NCBI RefSeq assembly: GCF_006716765.1
Contig: NZ_VFPO01000001.1
Location: forward strand, 5,766,001 to 5,830,000
DNA: 64,000 bases
From: Actinomadura hallensis
GTDB lineage: Bacteria > Actinomycetota > Actinomycetes > Streptosporangiales > Streptosporangiaceae
Reading direction: 5' to 3'
The position numbers were made by a program, and so were the translations under genes. This document shows, in pieces, positions 56,973 to 64,000 of the stretch (positions are counted from its first letter, which is position 1; the number at the start of each line of letters is the position of its first letter). The notes below the pieces were generated by a model that saw nothing but the letters and a program-made list of their open reading frames with translations, was not told the origin of the DNA and did no database searches.

Positions 56973-59392
56973 CCGCGCTGGAGGGCGACGCCGTGACCAC
57001 GCGGGAGATCGGTTCCCCGCGCAGGCGGTCGGAGGACGCCCGCCTCATCACCGGCAAGACCCGGTGGACCGACAACCTCGCGCCGACGGGGACGCTGCAC
57101 GTGGCGTTCCTGCGCAGCCCGCACGCGCACGCGCGGATCACCCGCGTGGACACGTCGCAGGCGAAGAACCGTCCCGGAGTGGTCGCCGTGTTCAGCGGCC
57201 AGGACCTGGCCGACGAGCAGGGGTCACTGCCCTGCGCCTGGGTGGTCACCGAGGACATGAAGCACCCCGAGCACCCGCCGATGGCGGTGAACGAGGTCCG
57301 CTACGTCGGCGAGCCCGTGGCGTGCGTGGTGGCCCGCGACAGGTACGCGGCCGTGGACGCCCTGGAAGAGATCGACGTCGACTACGAGCCCCTGCCCGCC
57401 GTGGTCGACATGGACGCGGCCCTGGAGGACGGCGCCGACCTCGTGCACGAGGACCTGGGGACGAACAAGTCCTACACGTGGGTCTTCGAGAACGGGGACA
57501 TGGACGCCGCGATGAGGGACGCCCCCGTCGTCATCGAACGCGAGTACATCCAGCAGAGGCTCATCCCCACGGCCATGGAACCGCGCTCGGTTCTGTGCGT
57601 GCCCGAAGGGGACGAGTACACGCTGTACTCGGCCACGCAGATCCCGCACATCCTGCGGCTGATGCTGGCCACCGTCACCGGGATCCCCGAACACCGCATC
57701 AGGGTCGTCGCACCGGACGTCGGCGGCGGCTTCGGCTCCAAGCTGCAGGTGTACGGGGAGGAGGTCATCGCGCTGCTGCTCGCCCGCAGGCTGGGCCGCC
57801 CGGTCAAGTGGACGGAGTCGCGCAGCGAGGGCAACATGACCGTCCACCACGGGCGGGACCAGATCCAGCGGCTCACGCTCGCGGCGGACCGGGACGGGCG
57901 GATCCGCGGCCTGAAGGTGAACCTGCTGGCCGACATGGGCGCGTACCTGATGCTCGTCACCCCGGGCATCCCGCTGCTGGGCGCGTTCATGTTCAACGGC
58001 ATCTACAAGATGGACGCCCTGTCGTTCACCTGCACGGGCGTGTTCACGACGAAGACGCCCACGGACGCGTACCGGGGCGCGGGCCGCCCGGAGGCCACGT
58101 TCGCCATCGAGCGGCTGATGGACGAGCTGGCCGCCGAGCTCGGCATCGACCCCATCGAGGTACGGCGCCGCAACTGGATCGCGCACGAGGAGTTCCCGTA
58201 CGAGACCATCGCGGGCCTCACCTACGACACGGGCAACTACGAGGCGGCCACCGACAAGGCGCTGGAGCTGTTCGAGTACGACAAGCTCCGCGCCGAGCAG
58301 GCCGACCGCCGCGAGCGGCAGGACCCGGTGCAGCTGGGCATCGGGGTGTCGACGTTCACGGAGATGTGCGGTCTCGCGCCGTCCCGCGTGCTCGGCTCGC
58401 TGTCGTACGGCGCGGGCGGCTGGGAGCACGCGTCGGTGCGCGTCCTGCCGTCCGGCAAGGTCGAGGTGGTCACCGGGTCGTCTCCGCATGGGCAGGGCCA
58501 TGCGACGGCGTGGGCGCAGATCACCGCCGACCGGCTCGGCGTCCCGTTCGAGGACGTCAGGGTCCTGCACGGCGACACGGCCATCTCGCCCAAGGGCATG
58601 GACACCTACGGTTCCCGTTCCCTGGCCGTGGGCGGTGTGGCCCTGTACTCGGCCTGCGAGAAGGTCGTGGACAAGGCCCGCAAGGTCGCGGCGCATCTGC
58701 TGGAGGCGTCCGAGGACGACCTCGAGTTCAGCAACGGGCGGTTCAGCGTCCGCGGCGTCCACGAAGAGGGCAAGACGCTCCAGGAGGTCGCGCTGGCCGC
58801 GTTCGCCGCGCACGACCTGCCCGAGGGCATAGAGCCTTCGCTGGACGCCGACGCCACGTTCGACCCGGAGAACTTCTCCTTCCCCCATGGCACCCACCTG
58901 TGCGCGGTGGAGGTCGACACAGAGACCGGGATGGTGAAGATCCGCAAGTACGTGGCCGTGGACGACGTCGGCACGGTCGTGAACCCGCTCATCGTGGAGG
59001 GCCAGGTGCACGGCGGTCTCGCCCAGGGCATCGCGCAGGCCCTCTTCGAGGAGGCCGTGTACGACGACAACGGCAACCTGACGACGACCACGATGGCCGA
59101 CTACCTGATCCCGTCGGCCGCGGACCTGCCCGCGTTCACGACCGACCGCACCGAGACGCCCGCGACGTCCAACCCCATGGGCGTGAAGGGCGTCGGCGAG
59201 GCCGGCACGATCGCCTCGACCCCCGCGGTCGTCAACGCGGTCGTGGACGCGCTGCGCCCCTACGGCGTCAAGGACGTGCGGATGCCGTGCACGCCGGAGC
59301 GCGTCTGGCGCGCGCTCCGGGGAGAGACGAAGCCCGGGGCCGCCGAACCCGGAGCCGGCGGCGGACTCGGCTCGGCCGGAGGTGACCAGTGA
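56969..59392 (+). CDS. coxL: Molybdenum-binding large subunit, form II CoxL-like
   Basis: 807 residues; GTG with AGGAGGTGA upstream. Aldehyde oxidase/xanthine dehydrogenase N-domain (SPRRRSEDARLITGKTRWTD, PHAHARI, EPVACVVARDRYAAVDALE) then molybdopterin domains: VVAPDVGGGFGSKLQVYGEE, active-site loop AYRGAGR at residues 367-373, GHATAWAQI and catalytic glutamate GVGEAGT. Form I CO dehydrogenases have AYRCSFR with the Cu-binding cysteine; AYRGAGR marks the form II group, whose substrate is often not CO. The S-L-M gene order also fits form II. Likely oxidises an aldehyde or N-heterocycle, with CO only a possibility. Confidence 0.92.
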   Translation: MTALEGDAVTTREIGSPRRRSEDARLITGKTRWTDNLAPTGTLHVAFLRSPHAHARITRVDTSQAKNRPGVVAVFSGQDLADEQGSLPCAWVVTEDMKHPEHPPMAVNEVRYVGEPVACVVARDRYAAVDALEEIDVDYEPLPAVVDMDAALEDGADLVHEDLGTNKSYTWVFENGDMDAAMRDAPVVIEREYIQQRLIPTAMEPRSVLCVPEGDEYTLYSATQIPHILRLMLATVTGIPEHRIRVVAPDVGGGFGSKLQVYGEEVIALLLARRLGRPVKWTESRSEGNMTVHHGRDQIQRLTLAADRDGRIRGLKVNLLADMGAYLMLVTPGIPLLGAFMFNGIYKMDALSFTCTGVFTTKTPTDAYRGAGRPEATFAIERLMDELAAELGIDPIEVRRRNWIAHEEFPYETIAGLTYDTGNYEAATDKALELFEYDKLRAEQADRRERQDPVQLGIGVSTFTEMCGLAPSRVLGSLSYGAGGWEHASVRVLPSGKVEVVTGSSPHGQGHATAWAQITADRLGVPFEDVRVLHGDTAISPKGMDTYGSRSLAVGGVALYSACEKVVDKARKVAAHLLEASEDDLEFSNGRFSVRGVHEEGKTLQEVALAAFAAHDLPEGIEPSLDADATFDPENFSFPHGTHLCAVEVDTETGMVKIRKYVAVDDVGTVVNPLIVEGQVHGGLAQGIAQALFEEAVYDDNGNLTTTTMADYLIPSAADLPAFTTDRTETPATSNPMGVKGVGEAGTIASTPAVVNAVVDALRPYGVKDVRMPCTPERVWRALRGETKPGAAEPGAGGGLGSAGGDQ

Positions 59393-60246
59393 TCCCCGCG
59401 ACGTTCGACTACACGCGGCCGGCCTCGGTGGACGACGCCGTCAGGGCGCTGTCCGACGCGGGCGAGGACGCCAAGGTGCTCGCCGGAGGGCAGAGCCTCA
59501 TGCCGCTGCTGCGGATGCGGCTCGCCTATCCCGACGCGCTCATCGACGTCGGCCGCATCGACGCGCTCCGCGAGATCCGCGACGAGGGCGACTCGGTGGT
59601 CATCGGCGCGATGGCCACGCACCACCAGGTGATCCGCGATCCGCTGGTGCGCGAGCACGTCCCGCTGATCGCGCACGCGGCGCGGACGGTCGCCGACCCG
59701 GCCGTCCGCCACCGGGGCACGTTCGGCGGGTCGATGGCGCACGCCGACCCGGCGGGCGACCTGCCGGCCGTCGCGCTGGCGCTGGACGCGGTGTTCCTCG
59801 TCCGGTCCGCGGACGGCGAGCGGGAGATCCCGGCGTCGGAGTTCTTCGTCGACTGGATGACGTCCGCCATGGAACCGGACGAGCTCCTCGTCGGCGTGCG
59901 GGTTCCGAAGCTGGGTCCCGGCTGGGGCGTGCACTACGAGAAGTTCAACCGGACGGCGCAGGCGTGGGCGATCGTCGGGGTCGCGTGCGCGGTGCGCCGC
60001 AACGGGGACGGGATCGAGGAGGCGCGCGTCGCGCTGACCAACATGGGTCCCGCCCCCGTCCGGGCGAGCGCGGTGGAGACCGCCGTCAGGGGGCGGCCCG
60101 CGTCGGAGGACGTGTTCCGGACCGCGGCGGCGCAGGCCACCGCGGGCACCGAACCGCCCACCGACCTGCACGGGTCGTCGGAGTACCGATCGCACCTGGC
60201 GACGGTGCTGACCGCCCGCGCGCTGAGCGCGGCGACCGGCGCCTGA
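59389..60246 (+). CDS. coxM: FAD-binding medium subunit
   Basis: 285 residues; GTG overlapping the coxL stop, with GGAGGTGA upstream. FAD motifs: KVLAGGQSLMPLLRMRLA and GTFGGSMAHADPAGDLPAVA, plus the C-terminal CODH flavoprotein domain from about 170. It passes electrons from the Fe-S subunit to quinone or another acceptor. Completes the S-L-M set. Confidence 0.95.
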   Translation: MIPATFDYTRPASVDDAVRALSDAGEDAKVLAGGQSLMPLLRMRLAYPDALIDVGRIDALREIRDEGDSVVIGAMATHHQVIRDPLVREHVPLIAHAARTVADPAVRHRGTFGGSMAHADPAGDLPAVALALDAVFLVRSADGEREIPASEFFVDWMTSAMEPDELLVGVRVPKLGPGWGVHYEKFNRTAQAWAIVGVACAVRRNGDGIEEARVALTNMGPAPVRASAVETAVRGRPASEDVFRTAAAQATAGTEPPTDLHGSSEYRSHLATVLTARALSAATGA

Positions 60247-60268
60247 GGCGTCCCCGCCCCGTGTGAAC

Positions 60269-60310
60269 GGCCGTGCGGCCGGTCCTCGCCGCGGGACCGG
60301 CCGCACGGCC
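60269..60310 (+). terminator. 17-bp perfect stem-loop after coxM
   Basis: GGCCGTGCGGCCGGTCC (60,269-60,285) pairs exactly with 60,294-60,310 across an eight-base loop, 22 bases after the coxM stop. Likely ends or attenuates the coxSLM transcript before coxG. Confidence 0.7.
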
Positions 60311-60452
60311 GCATGGCCGCCCGGCCGCCGGGTACCGGACGAGTACCATCGCAGGGTCCCCGGCCGGGATTCGGCGAGCCCCCTCTGGCGACGGAACGGG
60401 AGCGCCCGTAAGGTCGCGGACAAGGTCTCCGGACGATAAGGACATTTCGATC

Positions 60453-61286
60453 ATGGAACTCGACCACGATTTCACCGTCCCCGTACCGGTGGATCAGGCC
60501 TGGTCGGTGCTGCTCGACGTGGAACGCGTCGCGGCGTGCATGCCCGGCGCCACCCTCGACTCGGTCGAGGGCGACGAGTTCAAGGGCCGGATGAAGGTGA
60601 AGGTCGGCGCGATGACCATCACCTACCGCGGTTCCGCGCGCATCGTGTCGGCCGACGAGTCGTCCCGCACGGTGACGCTGGAGGCGTCCGCGAAGGAGGC
60701 CCGCGGTTCGGGGACGGCCGCGGCGACCGTCCAGGCGCACCTGCACGACGAGGGCGGCACGACCCGCGTGACCGTGCACACCAAGCTGAACGTGACGGGG
60801 CGTCCCGCGCAGTTCGGGCGCAACATCCTGTCCGAGGTCGGTTCCAAGATCATTTCTCGGTTCGCCAAGGCGCTGGAGAAGGAGCTGGAGTCCTCCGGCG
60901 AGTCGCCCGAGCCCGGCGGCGCCGCCGGGACGAGCGGTGCCGAGACGAGCGGCGCGGCCGAGTCCGGGGACGCGTCCAAGCCCGCCGACAAGCCCGGTCC
61001 CGCGACCGCGGCGGCGGCCGCGCCGCCCGAGAGCGCCGCCGCCCCGGAGGCGCCGGAGGCCGCGGCGCCGGCGCCGGAGGCGGCGTCGCCGCCGCAGTCC
61101 GCCGCCGCCCCGGCGGAGCGGCGGGAGCGGCCGCTGCGGGTCGCGCGGGAGGACGACGCGATCGACCTGCTGGAGGTCGCCGGGCCGTCGGTCGCCAAGC
61201 GCGCCGTCCCGGCGGTCGGCGGGCTCGTCGCGGTGCTGCTGGTGATCCGGCTGCTCACCCGGCGCCGCCGCAGGAAGAAGCGCTGA
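60453..61286 (+). CDS. coxG: CoxG-like SRPBCC protein with C-terminal membrane anchor
   Basis: 277 residues. Residues 1-145 are a CoxG/SRPBCC domain: DHDFTVPVPVDQAWSVLLDV ERVAACMPGATL, VKVGAMTITYRGSARIVSAD and KLNVTGRPAQFGRNILSEVG. A long Ala/Pro/Glu-rich linker (about 150-225) leads to a short conserved block and a membrane helix (AVGGLVAVLLVIRLLTRRRR). CoxG proteins attach CO dehydrogenase to the membrane and help electron transfer, sometimes via menaquinone extraction. It follows coxSLM by 206 bp with an intervening hairpin, so expression may be partly separate. Confidence 0.9.
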   Translation: MELDHDFTVPVPVDQAWSVLLDVERVAACMPGATLDSVEGDEFKGRMKVKVGAMTITYRGSARIVSADESSRTVTLEASAKEARGSGTAAATVQAHLHDEGGTTRVTVHTKLNVTGRPAQFGRNILSEVGSKIISRFAKALEKELESSGESPEPGGAAGTSGAETSGAAESGDASKPADKPGPATAAAAAPPESAAAPEAPEAAAPAPEAASPPQSAAAPAERRERPLRVAREDDAIDLLEVAGPSVAKRAVPAVGGLVAVLLVIRLLTRRRRRKKR

Positions 61287-61377
61287 CGCCGGGAGGGGGC
61301 TCCGACGTCCCTCCCGGGTCAAGCGAAGGTCAAGATCCGCCGCCGCCCGGCGTCGTCGTTGGCGTGCGCGGCCGCCC

Positions 61378-62097
61378 ATGCCGTCGGCTTGTCCCGTGGA
61401 CACCATCGAGCTTCGGCGGCTCGCCCGCATCGAGAACGACAACTGGTGGCACCGCGAGCGCCGCGAGATCCTGTCGGCGGAGCTGCTGCGGTTCAGCGTG
61501 CCCGGGAACGCGGTCGACATCGGGGCCGCCGCGGGCGGGGGCTCGCGGGTCCTCGCCGACCACGGGTGGCAGGTCACCGCGATCGACCTGAACCCGGACG
61601 CCGTCGCGCTGGCGCGCGCGCACGGCGTCGAGGCGTACCAGGGTGACGCGCGCTACCTGCCGCTCCCGCCGTGCGAGTACGACCTCGCGCTCGCCTTGGA
61701 CGTCCTGGAGCACATCGAGGAGGACGCGCGTGCGGCCGCGGAGATCACGCGGGTGCTGAAGCCGGGCGGGACGGCGCTGGTGTCCGTCCCGTGCGACATG
61801 GCCCTGTGGTCGGCGCACGACGTGGCGCTCGGCCGGGTCCGCCGCTACACCCGCCAGGCGCTCGCGGAGCTCATCGAGGGCGCCGGGCTGGTACTGGAGC
61901 GGGTGTGGAGCCGGGGCGTGCTCCTGCGGCCGTTCCTGCGCCGCCTGAGGCACCGCACGGTGCGCCGCGAGGACCTGGCGCCGCTGCATCCCGTCCCCAA
62001 CGAGGCGCTGCGGCTGGCCGCCGCGCTGGAACGGCGCCTGCCGGCGGGCACGTGGCCGGGGACGTGGCTGTTCGCCCGCGCCCGCCGCCCCGGCTGA
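61378..62097 (+). CDS. SAM-dependent methyltransferase
   Basis: 239 residues from ATG at 61,378; a GTG six codons in is an alternative and neither has a clear ribosome-binding site. Class I fold: VDIGAAAGGGSRVLADHGWQ with TAIDLNPDAVALARA (motif I and acidic loop), then YDLALALDVLEHIEEDARAA (motif II/post II) and RVLKPGGTALVSVP (motif III). The N-terminal WWHRERREIL is typical of methyltransferases linked to sugar or polyprenyl metabolism. Substrate unknown; it precedes a teichoic-acid-type gene on the opposite strand. Confidence 0.88.
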   Translation: MPSACPVDTIELRRLARIENDNWWHRERREILSAELLRFSVPGNAVDIGAAAGGGSRVLADHGWQVTAIDLNPDAVALARAHGVEAYQGDARYLPLPPCEYDLALALDVLEHIEEDARAAAEITRVLKPGGTALVSVPCDMALWSAHDVALGRVRRYTRQALAELIEGAGLVLERVWSRGVLLRPFLRRLRHRTVRREDLAPLHPVPNEALRLAAALERRLPAGTWPGTWLFARARRPG

Positions 62098-62134
62098 GCC
62101 CCCGCCCCGCTCCCCCGTGCTCGCGCGGTCTCCC

Positions 62135-64000
62135 TCACCGATCGCCGAAGACGTGGTCGACCACGCGGGCGGCCGCCTGCCCGTCGTCGTGCGGGCAGTA
62201 CTTCACGAAGAAGCGGTCGTAGGCCTCCGCGTAGCGCTCCTCGCTGTCGGGGGCCTCCCGGACCGCTTCGGCGACCTCGGCGGTGGTCGTCACCAAGGGA
62301 CCGGGCGCCTCGGCCTCCAGGTCGAAGTAGAAGCCGCGCACATGGTCGCGGTACCGCTCCAGGTCGTAGGCGTACAGGACGATCGGCCTGCCCAGGATCG
62401 CGTAGTCGAACATGGCGGACGAGTAGTCGGTGACGAGCACGTCGGCCGCCATGTACAGATCGGCGATGTCCGGGTAGCGGGAGACGTCCATGACGAAGCC
62501 GTCCGTCGCGGGACGGTCCCGGTCGGTGATGAGGTGGTGCGCCCGCAGGAGCAGGACGTGGTCGTCGCCGAGGGCCTCACGCATGAGCTCGACGTCCAGC
62601 TCCAGCGAGAACCCGTGGCTGCCGAGCGCGTGGTGCCGGTCGTCGCGCCAGGTGGGCGCGTACAGGACGACCTTCTTGCCGTCGGGGATCCCCAGGCCCT
62701 TGCGGATGTGGGACCCGATGCTCTCCCATTCGGACGTGCTGAGGATGTCGTTGCGCGGATACCCGGTCTCCAGGACCTCGCCCTCGTACCGGAAGGCGCG
62801 ACGCATCGTCCGGGTGGCGAACGGGCTCGGGGACAGCAGCAGGTCCCACCGCGCCACCTCCCGCTCCAGCCGGTCGAACCGTTCGGTGCGCCGGTACGGC
62901 ATGTCCCTCAGGTCGTGGGCGAGACGCTTCAGCGGCGTGCCGTGCCACGTCTGGACGTAGGTCTGGCCGTCGCGCTTGACGTACCAGGGCGGCGTCCCGG
63001 AGTTGGTGACCACGTAGCGGGCGCGGGCCAGGACGCGGTAGTGCTCGCGGCTCCCCGCCTGGACGGTGCGGGCCTTGCCGTCCACCGCGAACTGGCCGTC
63101 GGCGGAGACCCACACGCACTCCAGGTCCGGCTCGCGTCGGGCGAGTTCCTCGTAGATGGCCCTGGGGTTGCAGCTGTACTGGGCGCCCTCATGGCTGTCG
63201 AACACGACGACGTCCGCGAGGGGGCTGCGCAGATACACCGGGTAGTCACGCTGCTGAAGCTGCCGTTGCGCGTGCCCTCCGCGTTCGTCCTCGTCCAGGG
63301 CGGGGCGGCTGCGCAGCACCAGCGCGTCGATCTGGTGCACGCCGACCTCGAACTCGTGCGTGGCGAGGCGGCGGCGTCCCGGGAGCTCCGGGATCGCCTC
63401 GCGTTCGGCGACGACGGCCACCTCCCCGCAGCGCGTGCCCGCGAGCAGTTCCCAGGTGCCGCTGCGCAGGGGAAGGTCCGTCCCGAACACCGTCATCGCG
63501 GCCGGGGTGAACGCGGCGGTGAAGCGCTCCCCCTCCCAGGTGACGGGAACGCTGTGCTGGTCGCCCGACCTTTGGCGACGCAGGATGAAGTGTGCGGGTC
63601 GCTCCTCGGGGTCTGCGAAGTCGCCGCAGAGGGTGAGGAGGCCGTTGTCGTCCCACTCTGCACCCGTCACCACCGGCCGGAAGCTGCGCTCCACGCCGCG
63701 GAGGTTGCCGAAAGCCGTGCGAGTGACGGCGAACTCCCGGCCATGCCCCAGGCCCGCGGAATCCTTGCAGGGCGGCAGCGCGAACCGGGCGGGAGCGACG
63801 TTGGACGCCACGGTGAGCCTGAGGGGGCCGCCTTCACCGGTCAGCCTGATGTCCCAGTCGATGGCGTCCAGGACGTGCGCGCTGTAGGACGTGCCCTGGC
63901 CGCCGTCGTCCCGGACGGAGACCAGCTCCTCCAGAGGGAGGGTCGCCTTGAAGTCGAAGCCGGTGCCCTCCGCCATGCGCAGCGCCGCCGACTGCCGCAG
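62135..64000 (-). CDS. CDP-glycerol glycerophosphotransferase (TagF-like), N-terminus outside window
   Basis: 613 residues from an internal ATG at 63,976, but the frame is open to the last base, so the true start is probably outside; full-length relatives often have a GT2 glycosyltransferase first. The C-terminal half is the Glyphos_transf domain: VVFDSHEGAQYSCNPRAIYE, VTNSGTPPWYVKRDGQTYVQ with TWHGTPLKRLAHD, VLYAPTWRDDRHHALGS and ADVLVTDYSSAMFDYAILGR P. It adds poly(glycerol phosphate) or related chains to teichoic acid on the cytoplasmic face. The upstream 250 residues are beta-rich and of unknown role. Confidence 0.88.
   Translation of the reverse strand: MRQSAALRMAEGTGFDFKATLPLEELVSVRDDGGQGTSYSAHVLDAIDWDIRLTGEGGPLRLTVASNVAPARFALPPCKDSAGLGHGREFAVTRTAFGNLRGVERSFRPVVTGAEWDDNGLLTLCGDFADPEERPAHFILRRQRSGDQHSVPVTWEGERFTAAFTPAAMTVFGTDLPLRSGTWELLAGTRCGEVAVVAEREAIPELPGRRRLATHEFEVGVHQIDALVLRSRPALDEDERGGHAQRQLQQRDYPVYLRSPLADVVVFDSHEGAQYSCNPRAIYEELARREPDLECVWVSADGQFAVDGKARTVQAGSREHYRVLARARYVVTNSGTPPWYVKRDGQTYVQTWHGTPLKRLAHDLRDMPYRRTERFDRLEREVARWDLLLSPSPFATRTMRRAFRYEGEVLETGYPRNDILSTSEWESIGSHIRKGLGIPDGKKVVLYAPTWRDDRHHALGSHGFSLELDVELMREALGDDHVLLLRAHHLITDRDRPATDGFVMDVSRYPDIADLYMAADVLVTDYSSAMFDYAILGRPIVLYAYDLERYRDHVRGFYFDLEAEAPGPLVTTTAEVAEAVREAPDSEERYAEAYDRFFVKYCPHDDGQAAARVVDHVFGDR

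Overview
The window is about 64 kb of very GC-rich DNA with GTG and TTG starts, ATGA/GTGA gene overlaps, and long spurious open frames on both strands of almost every gene. Gene content is actinobacterial: DUF397/DUF5753 regulator pairs, actinobacterial PcrA, a pcrA-sucC-sucD-perM-purN-purH neighbourhood also known from Mycobacterium and Streptomyces, PspC-type two-component genes, and type I-E-like CRISPR repeats. A filamentous actinomycete such as a Thermomonosporaceae/Streptosporangiales member fits, but the sequence alone does not settle the genus.

Layout. 1-3.3 kb is a worn accessory segment: the end of a siderophore-interacting protein, an HTH remnant, a DUF397 gene beside a scrambled DUF5753 regulator (its N-terminal piece lies on the opposite strand), a small unknown gene, a decayed exported-protein gene, and a Phd-type antitoxin with a toxin gene that appears broken, under a 26-bp perfect palindrome. 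3.3-10.6 kb is one nucleoside uptake and salvage operon on the minus strand: BMP-family lipoprotein, double ATPase, two permeases, cytidine deaminase, thymidine phosphorylase. 10.9-22.5 kb holds an M20 amidohydrolase, a YbdK-type glutamate-cysteine ligase, a D,D-carboxypeptidase, a SnoaL-like protein, YihY/BrkB, a 2'-5' RNA ligase-like protein, trpS, a CorC-like CBS protein and galE-galK. 22.5-27.5 kb is accessory: a nitroreductase-like protein, two tandem paralogous small membrane proteins, dispersed short repeats, and a TetR-controlled ABC-2 exporter. 27.5-44.4 kb is core metabolism: mdh, icd, DUF3017, an FHA-HTH regulator, folD, purH, purN, perM, sucD, sucC, a GH15-like exported protein and pcrA, with a one-spacer CRISPR relic between mdh and icd. 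44.5-46.6 kb is the dihydroxyacetone kinase set dhaK-dhaL-dhaM. 46.7-56 kb has a nucleoside hydrolase, a PIG-L deacetylase, an SRPBCC protein, a PspC histidine kinase with its LuxR-type response regulator, a divergent PspC/LiaF-like membrane protein, a TetR regulator, a Tat-exported PhoD phosphatase, and a 31-residue membrane peptide. 56.5-61.3 kb is a form II-type CO dehydrogenase-like cluster coxS-coxL-coxM followed by a membrane-anchored coxG. A methyltransferase and a TagF-like glycerophosphotransferase, cut by the window edge, finish the region.

How the parts work together. The strongest functional units are nucleoside import plus pyrimidine salvage, TCA-cycle enzymes with C1/purine synthesis, PTS-linked dihydroxyacetone phosphorylation, a Lia-like envelope-stress trio, and the molybdenum hydroxylase cluster. 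No tRNA, rRNA, transposase or prophage module was recognised. The most unusual features are the scrambled regulator, the damaged toxin behind an intact antitoxin and operator, the 480-bp duplication with shared 45-bp repeats, the CRISPR relic, and three small membrane-protein genes that are easily overlooked.
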